DNA of 64,000 nt from Holacanthus passer (taxonomy: Eukaryota > Chordata > Actinopteri > Pomacanthidae), in assembly GCA_025331565.1 (NCBI GenBank), contig JAFREQ010000037.1, forward strand, positions 2,790,001 through 2,854,000, in the 5' to 3' direction. The notes beneath the pieces are model-generated. The model ran no database searches, was not told where the DNA came from, and saw only the letters and a list, made by a program, of their open reading frames with translations. Shown piece after piece: positions 24,450 through 37,052 of the stretch; within the stretch, counting starts at the first letter, position 1; each line of letters opens with the position of its first letter. The translations under genes were made by a program, and so were the position numbers.

Positions 24450-24828
24450 CATTGTTTTGGCTTTATGCCTCACAACCTTACTGTTATCAGTGTTGATTTC
24501 AGCCGCTGCAGCTAGATGTCTGCGAAAAAAAGCCCTAATAAACCCAGCGTATACTTCTTAGTCAGTGACAAGCTAGTGAACATAGTTGAGCATTTCACTG
24601 CCAAATAGCAGAATACTTCTCTAAGGAGCTGGTGGAGACCAAAGCGGAGCTAAAAGAGAGTGAATTTTGGATTTACATTTGCCCAGTAGGCAGATACAGG
24701 ACTCCAAACGAATGCTAATGCTGTTGTAAAAAGTGATATATTAAAAGGTGATAATGTGCCAGAGTTGTGTTTTAGCTTGTTTCTGTTGCCCCCAAGTGGC
24801 CAACAAAATCAGTTAATGCCAGTTTAAG
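24450..24828. repeat. Dispersed repeat, probably a non-autonomous mobile-element relic
   Basis: The stretch from tcattgttttggctttatg through tgcccccaagtggcc to cagttaatgccagttta resembles an interspersed family I recall from perciform genomes. It has no coding capacity. Terminal structures and target-site duplications were not identified, so the class is open and the ends are approximate. Confidence 0.4.
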
Positions 24829-25534
24829 GGTGAGATGAAAGAAACAGTATCGTTAGCAACCTTATAAGAGCAGAAAATTACACGTTATTACATGCTGGCT
24901 GTGCAGCTGCTAATGTTTTATCCCAACCTTTTTTTTTTACAGTCCTCAATACTGTGTTTTCATTTAAAGCTAAATAGAGAAATCAGAATAATTGTAATCC
25001 ATATTTGCTGACAATCTGTGGCTGACAAAAAAAGCATTCATCTTTAAATCTATTCATTTCTTTTCTTTCCCTTGATCTAACACCTACACAGCTCTTAGTA
25101 GCTCTGTCTGTTGCAGCTGCGGTGAAAAGAAAATCTACAACATCTTCATTCAAATACATACAGCTGTAGCAAAATGCAAACCCTGGCTTTCACATGGTTG
25201 AAGTTAGTCCGGAACAAACCCATTTCATTGTCACATTTCATTATCATGGTGTCGCGCTGAGTCTGATCCCAGCCGTACAGCCTGGAGGGAGCAGAACAGC
25301 AGGGTTGTCTGACAGGGGGAGAGAGGAGGCTAGTAGGCTATAGGGAGGACCTGATTGTACTCTGGCATCCACAGAATGACATTATAGCTGTGTGGTTTCA
25401 TGATAATAATAATCTTCAGAGCAGCTGTATAAACATTTAACTGACATCCACTCCCTGGGCATGCAGTATGTATCTTTAACTTCTACTAGAGCCAGTCTGA
25501 TGCAACTATTCATATCTCCGCCCATCTCCTTCTC

Positions 25535-25537
<3 letters not shown>

Positions 25538-25584
<47 letters not shown>
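25538..25584. repeat. CT microsatellite
   Basis: A near-perfect run of about 23 CT units. A reading frame across it gives a Ser-Leu repeat that is not a real protein. Confidence 0.95.
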
Positions 25585-25586
<2 letters not shown>

Positions 25587-27397
25587 GCTCTCCCTGTCTG
25601 CTTGAGATACTTGATCCATGTTAGTATTTGCTGTAAATGTCAATGGAAAATGAATGTTCACATCACATTAAGCTTTCAACATTTGAATGAAAAGCACATC
25701 ATGTTACGAGCACAAGCTGGGCGGGATGATTTACTGTGTGGACTTGCTGCAGAGCTGCGACAGTTGTCTTGTTTCATTCACTTTGAAAAACTGGGAAACA
25801 AAATTTGGGACTCAACAGAGGCCAATAAATTTAGACAAACCCTTGCTCTGGCCCCTCACAATGTAGCCTATTTCCTGGTAACATTTGTCTTAATTCGTGG
25901 CAGTTTGTGTAAATATTTATGTCACTAAACTAACTGTTCTGTATACAGTAAGCCCCCCAATCTTCCCTGGAATGTGATTTAATTGGCGGTTTCCTCTGTT
26001 TATCCTGTTTCATACGGTTATGGGCGAGCTTACTGTAATGAATAATCAGGTAGATAAAATGTGGCCTTAAATTAAATGTCCTCCTTAAAGGAAATCAAAT
26101 GAAGGTTAATACCCGTTTCATGCCCCCTGCCTGTAATTCACATTCTCTCATCACATGCCAGATTACCATTATGTGTCATTTGTAATACAATAAACAGACT
26201 CCAGATGGCTTGGATTCTCTTGAATATACACAGAGCAACAGAAGCTATGGGGAGAGCTGCTGTATTTTACTATGTAGTCACTTTGCCCTCGACAGTCAGG
26301 CCAGCTCTCTTTCAGAGCCTGGCATATTATATCCTGAAAACTTGCTTACTCAGTCTCATAATGTGAGACAAGGAAATGAGGACAATGATTAAAAAAGGTT
26401 CAGGGATTGGAGATTAGTGTGTGTTTTGTCAGTTACAATAAGAGTACATGACTAAGCTTGAACAAACACAACCATATTGAGACGTTTTTTTTTTTTCAGC
26501 ACGGTTCTGCCTCGATGTTTAAATTTGTCAAGGCAGCAGTGGAGTGAGCTATATCAAAGTAGTTTCCTTGTTCCTCACACATCTTTGACATTGTGCAGTG
26601 GAGCTGGCAATGTAAACGAAAGGCAAGAAATGAGAGTTTTTGATCTTTCCAATTTATCTTAGGTCTTGCCTTGTCATTGCACGCTGTGCTTTTTATATCC
26701 ATATCGTGGAGTTTTGCCACAGCGCCACAAACAGGCGTGTGTGAAGGCTGGTTCTTTTCCAAAACACACTAAAAACATATGCATGACATATGAGATGTCA
26801 GCTGCAGACTTACCTAAACACCTCTGTTATGATGGCTATCTTGCATCCGACAGTGATTTATCTGTGATTATTTGGCCTCTCTGCATTCAGGGCAAGGGAC
26901 AAGGAAAAGACCACTCGTTCAGTTTGTGCATGGATCATCGAGGAACACTGGGCCTCTTGTCGAATTTTACCCCAGAATGAAACATTCTGTTTTCCTAACC
27001 TGGTTAAATAATCACATTACCTAAGACTCCATAAAGTGGAACAAACAGTAGCATATAACCCTGACTTCTTTTTATGTGCCTTGAGTGACAGATTGGCTTT
27101 CATCAAAGAGGCAACCAAAGAAGTTATATAGTCATTTTGCTATGCTAAGAATACTAAATTGATCCTCATATGTAGAACATCTGGTGAAAAGCAATTTCCA
27201 CCCAAGTGTTTTAGTATTTCCTCCTAATTAATTTCACATGTACATGACAAGAGTGAGCGGCCTCCCAGAACCAAGGCACAAAAGCCAGCTTTGTTTCACC
27301 GTTAGAAAAGTCATCTGTGGTTCCTGGTCAAAAACTCGCCCACACTTTGACGCTCAAAATCAATGCTGAAAGCAGCATTTTGGGGAAAAAAGTCACA

Positions 27398-27472
27398 TCT
27401 CGCGCCTCAGTGGCACAGGGGGCTAAGGGTTTACGTTTACATTTGGTCAATCGCTGACTCGTGGAACAAGCG
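27398..27472 (+). repeat. Possible degenerate tRNA-derived SINE head
   Basis: The sequence agtggcacagggggctaag resembles a polymerase III A box (TGGCNNAGTGG type). About 35 bases later, ggtcaatcgctgactcgtgg resembles a worn B box and its flank. No intact tRNA fold or A-rich tail is visible. This rests on two degenerate motifs and could be chance. Confidence 0.25.
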
Positions 27473-30400
27473 GAGCATGTCAGGCAGAGTTGCATGAAAC
27501 AGGCAAAGGCGAGAGAGAGCAGGCACAGAGCCTGCACAGGAATGAGTGAAAAGTAGTGCTAAGCCACCAATCCAAGCCATAATGAAGGAGTGTGTGTTTA
27601 AAAATGCAGAGTATTAGAGGCAGTTCTTGGATCTGTGCATGAAATTCTTGAAATTGCCCGCCTTGACTTACAGCACCTTTAAGTAAGAATTATGTTGAAG
27701 CAGTGGACAGAGAAATCCCCCGTTAAAATCACTTTTCTTTGATCTCCCTGATATGCATCAGCTTTACACGCAGCATTGCCAAATATAACAGCATTTCTTG
27801 CCGACGATCTTGAAGTAGATTAACTGTTAACGTCATGTCGTACTGTATATAACAACCGTCTGAGAGACAGGCGTCTTGGCTTGTGAAGGTGATGCTGTGA
27901 GACACAACACTTCTTGTTATTACTTGTCCGGATGACAAGTCAAAAGAGCTCCTAGAACATTGGTGTCGACAGATGAAAAGTTGGCTTGATCAGATTAATC
28001 ATTAAAGTGAGAGATATGAGCACACCGTGGCATTGTTTTAAACACAATCTTGATGCCGCTCAATCTGAGACGTCTGTTTGGATAGGGCGTCTGGGACCAC
28101 CTGGGTGAATCTCACTTTTGTTTGTCAAAACCGCACATTTCTCACCTGAAGGTCTCTGCTTTACAACGGGTTTCCCCCCACAGAGAGTCAGAGTGTCTGC
28201 TTTTCATCTCCCCGAGCTCTTCATCTTGAGAGGAGATGTGATGCATGGCTACAGAAGAAATAACTGTCCAGAGGTGGCTGGCGGAGGTCTTGTCTGTACA
28301 CAGGCGAACAAGAATGGGTGGTATTTACCCACACAGATGCAGAGGTGAGATACAAGCAGGTGTTTACAGGAATGTTTGAAGTTAAAGGGAGATGGTGTGT
28401 TCCGATTAGAGCCCGGAGTAAGAAGGACACTGTAGGTGTTTCTGCTTACACAGAATGAAGAGTCCTCATCCCTCCTTATCTTTTCATTTCTTCTTCCCAT
28501 CTGCTACGTGTTTTGATAGCTAAGCTTGACTTTCAACTCAATTTGGCACCGGGGAAGCATGACATATTGCCATTCCAAACATATTCTTGCTTTGCCTCTT
28601 TTTATACTACCAGTGACAGCAAAATAGCTGCTATTTGCCTCCTGGGAAAGAATCCATCACACTAACCTCCCGGGTCCCTAGCTGTGTTTCTGTTTGTAGA
28701 ATAAAGAGTTCAAGGATTTCTATTGTTCCAAAAGATGGCTATTACGTCCTCTTTTTGTGAAGTTCAGCTGCTGCACCCAGCGCTGCACTGGCCGCAGTGA
28801 AGAAGCCCTCCTTTCTATTGCAGCTTCAAAGCATTTTTCCCTGGGCGGCAGAGTTACAGGTTCTTTGTGGCATGGGTTATTTGTCAGAGGGTTTGGAGAG
28901 TGACTTGTTTCACTCTGTGCTCTGAAAAAGGCCCATGCGTGAGTGCTTGAGCAGTCTAAAGTTACAACCATGAGCCCCAGTATTACAACCCGATGACTGA
29001 CAGGAAAAATGGGGTGAGCTCTTTTGCTGGGCTCTAACAAAAACACCAATAAGAAGGAGAGGGAAACAACAGATTAGACTACTGATCTCAATCTGCTCTC
29101 CTTTGGTTATTGGGAAATAATAGCTCTGAAAAGGAAGTCATTTAAAAGGGCCTTTAATCAATTCTCCTTTGACGAGCAAGCGGCATGAAAGGCTGGAGTG
29201 AGAGGGAGAGCGTGCTCCTGTAGCCTGAACTTTTCGGTTTTGGGGGAAGTACGGGATAGATGGGCTCTAATTTGTGTTCTCATGGTGTCCAGGCATCTCC
29301 AAAGCACTTGATCACCACCACAGCAGGCCTTGATGCCATGTGTGAGTGTAAATGCTTCCAAGGCTCCCTGGTGGTAAAATCACATTGCCAAAATGACCAC
29401 CAACTCTAAATGAAACACTACCCCCTTTTTAAAAGGTCCCATTCAAAACCCAGCGGTTTTTTTAAAAGGCGCATAAGGTAGCAATTTCCCTCAAATATGG
29501 CGTAGCCCAATAACTGCTGAAGTAACTGACACCATGTCAGGGCGAATGAAAGAATTTTTTTACAATATGTATGAAGCATTAGCTCGATCTAAGATAGTAA
29601 AAATGGCAGTAAGGAATGCTCTAATTGTACGCAACCTCAGGAGTTGTACTGTACTACATTCTTGCCGTCACTGTAATTCTTTACCTCTTTTTGTTTTATA
29701 GTTACAGCCAGAGTAGAAAGGTCCGTGTCCTGACTGAGTACTTTGTTCATTCCAAAGCATGCACAAATCTGTTTTAAGTTCAAGAGAGGAGGAACCCTTT
29801 AATTTAAACCCTAAAAATGAAGTCATTCATTCCCTGCTAAACTGCACTGTGACCCATAAGGTTAGGTAAACAAGTGTCCCTTGCATTACTGTCAAAAAGA
29901 CCCAGCCCCTCGCTCTGCCATGATGTAAACTGCCACTATCCTGTTACAGCTGCACGAGGAGAAACTGGAGGCATTGGCAGAAAGGAAGGAAAGAAATGTA
30001 TTCATGAGTGCTTTTTTTTGACGGCAGAGGGAGGGAAAGTCAGTACCTGAGGCTGTTCTCAGGAAGGTGTCCTACAAGGAAAACCGCTGTCTTCTTCCAA
30101 AGCAGAAAACTGAGGAAGGGAGGACAGGCCACAATGCGCTGAGCCCAGCAGGCCTGCTCAGATCTATTACCAGCTCCAGCTCCAGCATGGGCTGGAATGT
30201 GAGGAATCCTACTGGGCTGGGGTTCTAGTGCAGGGGTCCAAACCTCACATCGCTGCTCACACTCATTTTCCCTTCACTTTTAGTATTGTATTTGGATAGG
30301 TGATTGTAATGCAGCACGAACTATTACGAGGGAGCAATAGTTCCGGGGATGTCTGCGGGCAAAGTTGAGACTTTAGTCTTACAAGAAAACTGTACTGATA

Positions 30401-32211
30401 CATCCTGAATTTTGGAAAGGCATGAGGATTTTTAAGATATCAAAACAAGACTTTGAGATTAAGTACAGAAAAATCAAACAAAGCATCTGTGTAGTTAAAG
30501 AAAATGAATGAACAGCAGCAGCTCTGACATCAATAAGAATTATACCCTGGATATCGCTAATGTGACACTAATTGCTTCTTAGTCTGTCAGAGGACAAGAG
30601 AGAGAAGAGACAGAAAGACAGAGGATGAGAGAAAAGAGGGAGAGAGAGTACCGGGTGCTGACTGAGGGTAGTAATGACTGCCAATGGAATGCCTACACCC
30701 ATAATCCTCTCTGTCACCGCTGACAGATCCTCTTGACCTCTGAACTCCTGATGTAAGGAAGGGAAAAAAGGAAGTCACAACTTAATAAAATGACCTGGTG
30801 GTTAGTGCTTGTTTTGGTGTGGCAGTTGTCTTTGGCTGGTGGACTGTTTGCGTAGGTAAAACACGACAATCTCTCAGTATTCACTTTGAGAAGCTCCAAG
30901 GTAGAGAGTTTGACCTCCTGCCGCTTTGGATATGCCCTTTGATTGTTGCTCTGCACATGTGTGCACTCCAACACGTAAGGTCAAAGGGCAAGGATTTTGT
31001 AACAGTAGCGTTGAGTGTGAACACTGAGATACATGAAGGTGCTATTTCACATATTCTAGCACTTTGAATCCAGATATTTCGGATAGCCATTTCTTCTCTG
31101 ACCTGGGCACTGTAGCGCTTTCCTGTGGTTTTGCCTGGCTAATCACTCACACATTACACAAGTATCTGACAGTGTATGTGTGTGTGTTGGAGGCACACTG
31201 CGATCTATATTTCAGCAGGCGGACTTGGTCTGAAGACATGGGCCAAAGCTGTCAAAAGTTTGTCATCGATTCTCTCTGCCTTGTCATCAGTCTTATCTGA
31301 TCACACTGTGTTTCTCGCTCCATGTTCTCCTCCCTCATGGCTAATGCAAACACAGAATCCCTTTGCTCAGGATATTCAAGGGAGGGCCTCCAGAGGGCCT
31401 CTTAAACAATCTGTGGCTGTCTCTATAGTAGATGTATTTATATATATTTCCCCCTGTGCTCTTGAAACCAACATGTAGTTATTTTAATATGATATAATGC
31501 TGTTTGTCATGTAATATTTGTCACTTCAAATTTGTCTTTTCTGCTATCTTGATCATTTTAAAATGTACTTTGAACAGAAAAAGAATTCTGCTGTCAATAT
31601 ATTTTCAGTCAAAGTACATTGCAGGATAGATACATGTGCTGCATTTCATGGACTTATCATCCTTTTGTTGATTGATATGATCAAGTGAAACTACTTTCTA
31701 ACTTTTACACTAGCAACGTTTTGTCCAGTCATTCTTTACGTTGCATGTACCCTACCAATATAGTGATTTTGTATTCTACTAGTGTTTGACACTCAGTAGC
31801 ATGATCTTCCCTACACTAACTTATTTTCTTCTGCATCGTGTAAACTCTGCAGCAAACCAGCACCAACTCCCATCTGCTGACATGTTACATGCTTGCACAC
31901 TCTACAATTTGTGCAATTTATTTATCAGGACAGTTGTGTCTTTATCATTCTTTCATGCTCATCCTCCATATATGACCATAGGATGATACTTTTGTGCACG
32001 GCCCTGTGTGTAAGCGTGTCATCATCGTGTTTCTGGCCCTACTCTCTTCCTCCTCCTGAGTCTGCTGCACTGACAATTCGTTTGACAAACATGCAATCAC
32101 CGTAGTTACAGACAGCCCCTTTAGTTAGGGTAGAGCGCAGTGTGAATTATGGTTGAGATGGAAACCTTTGAATTATGGGTAAGCTCTGAAGTGCCTCTCG
32201 TCCAGGGAAAG

Positions 32212-32238
32212 AAGAAGAGGAGGAGGAGGAGGAGGAGG
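32212..32238. repeat. GGA trinucleotide repeat
   Basis: About nine GAA/GAG/GGA units occur in a purine-rich context in the intergenic interval. Confidence 0.9.
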
Positions 32239-35200
32239 GATCTTTAGAGACTTGTGCCACAGAAGAGTGCTGACAGAGGCCTGGCTCGGCAAACTGCAGC
32301 AGAACCAGAACAACAAGAGGCTAACCCAAACACGGACCAGCAGAACCGGAGAAACCCAGCCTGGGCAGGGTCAGACGGTGCATCTCACTGCGGAACAGTG
32401 AGGGAGGTTGACGGCGCGTAACCTCTCACCAGTCGATCCGCCATTTGCTCAGGCCAGCCCTGCGAACACATGCTTGGAAAACAGCATTGCAGGCATTCCT
32501 GCCTAATTGTACATTTGTCCTCTTTCAAAGGGAAGAAGTGTTAGGCCAGATACAAAGAATCTTGGGATAGGGCGATAGGGCCAGCATCCGTCCCTTGCCT
32601 CCTGAGGGCTATTTAAAGGTACAGTAGGCTGTATTTTCCGCCGCACAGTGAGGCACCCACCCTTCCGCCTGGCTCCATATTGGAACCAGATGCTGCTGGA
32701 TGCGAGGCCCCACTAATTTAAGTGGACAGGGCAGATGGAAGCGACTCGCCCTGCATGCATACCACCCCCTGTTGGCTTTCATGTGATGAAAAATCTCTGC
32801 AGTATGGCGGGGGAGGTCCACTCAGCGATACACACATGCACCATGTACGCACACATTAATACAGCATGAACACACATGGACATACGCACATGCGCTTGTA
32901 CTTTCAGCAACTGTTGTACACAACCACAGAGACACGGAAACATAGCAACACAACACACACACACACACGTACACAAGCACACACACATGCACTCTGGAAG
33001 CTATGTCGGGACTTGTTCATTGAGAGAAAAAGGGATTATGCACCATGAAATAGCAGTGTAATTCTGAAAATAATTTAGATGAGACCGAGCTGTACTCCCT
33101 CTGAATGTCTACAGTGACAGAAAAATGGTCTGTGGCCTAATTGAAAGCATTGAAAAGATACATTTTACACCAGTTTTCTAGACTTGAAAAAGAGTTTAAA
33201 TAAATATCTGCACACTGAGAGCAGAGTTTTGACAGTCTCAGAAGCTATGTGATATTGTTGGCAGGCACGATACTAGTTGTTTGGCAGCTTTCTTCTTAAA
33301 ATTTATATTAAATTCCATTTACAATCTGAATCAGTCCAGAAAATTTGGTGCAAGCCTCAATAGACAAACACCGCCTTCTAACTCACTTATAAAATTTCTC
33401 TGTCTTGTTTATATTCCAAACATTCAGCAAGTGCTGAAGTCTCTTCTCTCAGCCGTGTATTATGCTGAATATCCCCACGAGTTAGAAGAGAAGGACTAAA
33501 GCCCTGTCAGCAAGCGCTCATCACCTGGTAGGAAGACACTGATGCGGCGCTAAGCCTGCAACTCTATCCCACCATAAATTACAACAGCACCTAGCAACCC
33601 TAAGAACTATTGTATCGTTCCTGTGTGTGTGTCTGCGTTTGTGTGTGTGCGCAAGTACGCATGTGGTGTTAGTGCATGTGTATACGTAGGTGGATGTCTG
33701 CATAAGAAATAGCCCTCCATAGTGTGTCCTTTGTCTGCTGAGGTGACAGGTAATTGAGTCAAAGAGGATGGAGGAGTTATGGCTGGGAAGCAATTTGAAA
33801 CGTTGCAAGGCTTTAGAGCCAAACCTTCACTGGTGGTTAATTGCTGTGTGACACAGACGCATGCATGCAGTCCTTTTGCTGTTTGTGAGTGTGAAAGGAA
33901 AATGTAGTGTTTATATATATATATGTGACACAGTTTTCAAATATGACAGAGCATATCCCAAATCTTTTTATTATACAAGAAATTCTCAAGGACAGGAATA
34001 GTTTATCTTATCTGCATAAATTAAAATATTCTCATATAAAATGACCAAACTAGAACTGAAAGTATGGGGAGGAGACGAGTTCTCTTTACCATCTTGTATC
34101 ATCTGGAGATAACCATGGCACATGCATTAAGGTGACCATTCAACAAAGTTCCTTTGTACTGACAGTCACTCACACACACACACGTCCCTTGGGATCATCT
34201 CGTGAATGTACGCTAACTGTGAAGAGAAAACTTGCACATTGGACAGGAAATTTCCTCTTTGATAGCGTGTGTTTGTTTAGCTGGACTTGGTTGACCTGTG
34301 TTGACCTGTCTCCTCAAGCTCAGCAGTCCGCGGCCAGAGACCTGCCTTGCACCCGCAGCCATGCACCGACAAAGCAAAATTTACTGCACTGCTTTATAAC
34401 ACACAAATGCAAGCATTATCCAAACTGTTCATTTTTCAAGGAGTGGAAATCTGTCGGTTGCGGAAATTCATTAAAATTGATTATGTATTGTTGATCTCTT
34501 AAGTGCTCCTAAACCAGTGCTATACTTGAAGTTTGTCTCCCTGTGTGTCACCTCCTGTATTTCCAGTGTAGTGTGACTATTTTGTGTCAAAAAAAAGCAA
34601 AATGATGAAGCAAAATCATCAGGATTTGGAAATTCTTCAAATTAGCAGTGTATGCTGTTGCTGTCGTGCCTTGTTGGTCTTAGTGATCCTGGCTCTGAGT
34701 TTTTGGCCATTGCATGACCTTTGGGGCATTATGGTTTTTGACAGCTCGGTTCAGTGCATATTAGATAAACAGGTGTTGGGAATCCCCCCTCCAGGTGTAC
34801 AGTAAATATGCCAGATCTGTGTGGAATTACGTGTGATTATCTGAACAGGGTTCTTGCCAAAGCCAAACGCAGAGAAAATGAAGTAGGTGACTCATTCAGA
34901 ATTAATGCGCTGCGGTCCCTGAATCCCCGTGTTGAGGATAAGGGCACCTTTCGACCACGAAATCCGAGCACAGCGACAACACACACGGTCACACACATAT
35001 ATGCATACATGCATTAAGGAACACACACAAACACAGAGGGGTTAAGGGGTTGCTTTGTTATCATGGAGGTGCCCTGTGGCTGTGATTAAGCGTTGTTTTC
35101 ACTATCCCCCTGGTGTCCTAAAGCTTAGCTAGATGTCACAGCTATGGCAGGAATGCTCGAGCAGAAAGGCCAAGAAGGGGTCACAGCTAGGATGTAAACA

Positions 35201-37001
35201 TCAACATTTTCTTTCTTGAAAGGATTTAGGCCCACTTGAAGGGAAAAAGCTCTACCACAGCACAAAGCCTGATCCCTAACTCCACACCTGGCCTTAGGCA
35301 CAGACCTATGACCAGCTTACCTCCACCTAATCCTCCATTTAAAATTATTTGCGGGGCACAAAACTGACCTTAGATCAGCATCTTAGTGCAGCCTAGGCTT
35401 AGTCAGCACTGGGTTGTTGCTGCGTGTAGGGATTGGGAGAAGGGCTTTAGCTTCAGATCGCTATCAGAGCAGACAGGAGTTTTACGCCCTCTCTGGAACT
35501 GTGCCATAGTAGGCCATGGACAATAGACCCTTTGTGCATTGCTGATTGGCAGATCTACTCATAACAAACACACTAAATGGTAAAGTCACAGTGGGAGGTG
35601 CAGGGGTCTGATAAATCCTGGTTTTCATTTAGGCACAATGATGCCTTTTGCTTTGTCTCAAGATGTCAGTTTTGAAATGACAATTGGACATTGCATAACT
35701 TAAAGATGATTAGGGGAAAACAATAAACGGCTGAAGAGACATAAAACATGTTTCTCTCCATTTTATTTCTCTCCAGAAGGGAGCCCACTTCTCTCTTCCA
35801 GCTGTGCGTAGATGGTTTGAATTAGCCCCGCCATCTCCCCAGAGAATGAGCTGTAATGATGCAAATTTAGGGCCTTTCTGACAAGACCTTGACACTTGAT
35901 ATGTTGGTCAACTCCCCGTTCCGTGTTGGTTTTACCAATCCATAAATATTGAGTCCACAGTGACTGGTGGAAAGAAAAGAAAAAAAGACTTTAAAAAATG
36001 GCAAGAAAGAAAGATTGGGTTAAATAGTCAGACTCAGATTCTGTAGTGTTACAGACCTGCAGCCCCATCTACTGTTGCACCAGACAATAGGAGTAAAAGA
36101 TGCCCAGAGGCACAGATGTCTGGGGTGAGCCTGTCTCTTAACCAAAGCAGTACCCAGCTGGGAGGGAAGTGGTCAAAGGGAAAGGCAACTGATTTTGGCC
36201 AGACATTTCTGTCTTGTTTATCATGTGTTGTTATTGTTCAGAACTGCTCTGTAAAAACTTAAGATTTCAGTAGCTACATCTCTCTTTCTCTTTTCTCCCT
36301 CATTTTCTCAGTCTCTCCCTCAAACATGTGACCGTGGTTATGCTAACACAGCATGGGATGTGAACCATTTTTAGGCTGCGGCCACAACCGTGGCATCTGC
36401 AACCCTTCCACTGGCCTCATCTGGAAGTTGCAAAATCTGGATTTGTGTGGCAGATGGACATATTTAAGTAAATATTAAGAAAAGCAGGAGGTTTTGTTTG
36501 CAAACCTAACTTCTGATATTTCGTGACAACTTTAGTTTGTATTTAGTTTCTTGGCTTGCAAGCACAATTATGTAAATAAAACAACAACTGGACAACTGCT
36601 ACCATATAGACACCATCATGTCTAACAGTCTGTCTGCCCTACCAGCAAAACATAAACATGACTCCATATCTGCATAGGTGTAAAAAGAACAATTACTACT
36701 ATTTGACAGTAGTTTGAAGTGGCTGTGTTTTCCTTCTCTGATCATTTTGACATGCAGTTAATGAGTTCTTTCTGACAGAGTGAAACTGGCCCAGCTGCAG
36801 CTCTGCAGGTGAATGATGTCTTCTACTTCCTGGCTGTGAAAGGGCTCTGTGTGGTCCCAGTTTCTTTACATCATACCAAAAGGTGCTCGGATCGGGAGCC
36901 TGTCATCCATGTTGCCATTTGATATTCAGGAATACTTAGTTGATTGTTGACATTACCAACTGACCTTTTTTGTTTTTGGTACTGTGTGTGTGCATGTATA
37001 A

Positions 37002-37003
<2 letters not shown>

Positions 37004-37049
<46 letters not shown>
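37004..37049. repeat. GT microsatellite
   Basis: A pure run of about 23 GT units, with shorter GT patches on both sides (about 36983-36991 and 37385-37410). Confidence 0.95.

Positions 37050-37052
<3 letters not shown>

Noticed and set aside
25461..25928. 155-codon plus-strand frame
   Set aside because: A third of it is a Ser-Leu repeat translated from the CT microsatellite, and the rest matches nothing known.
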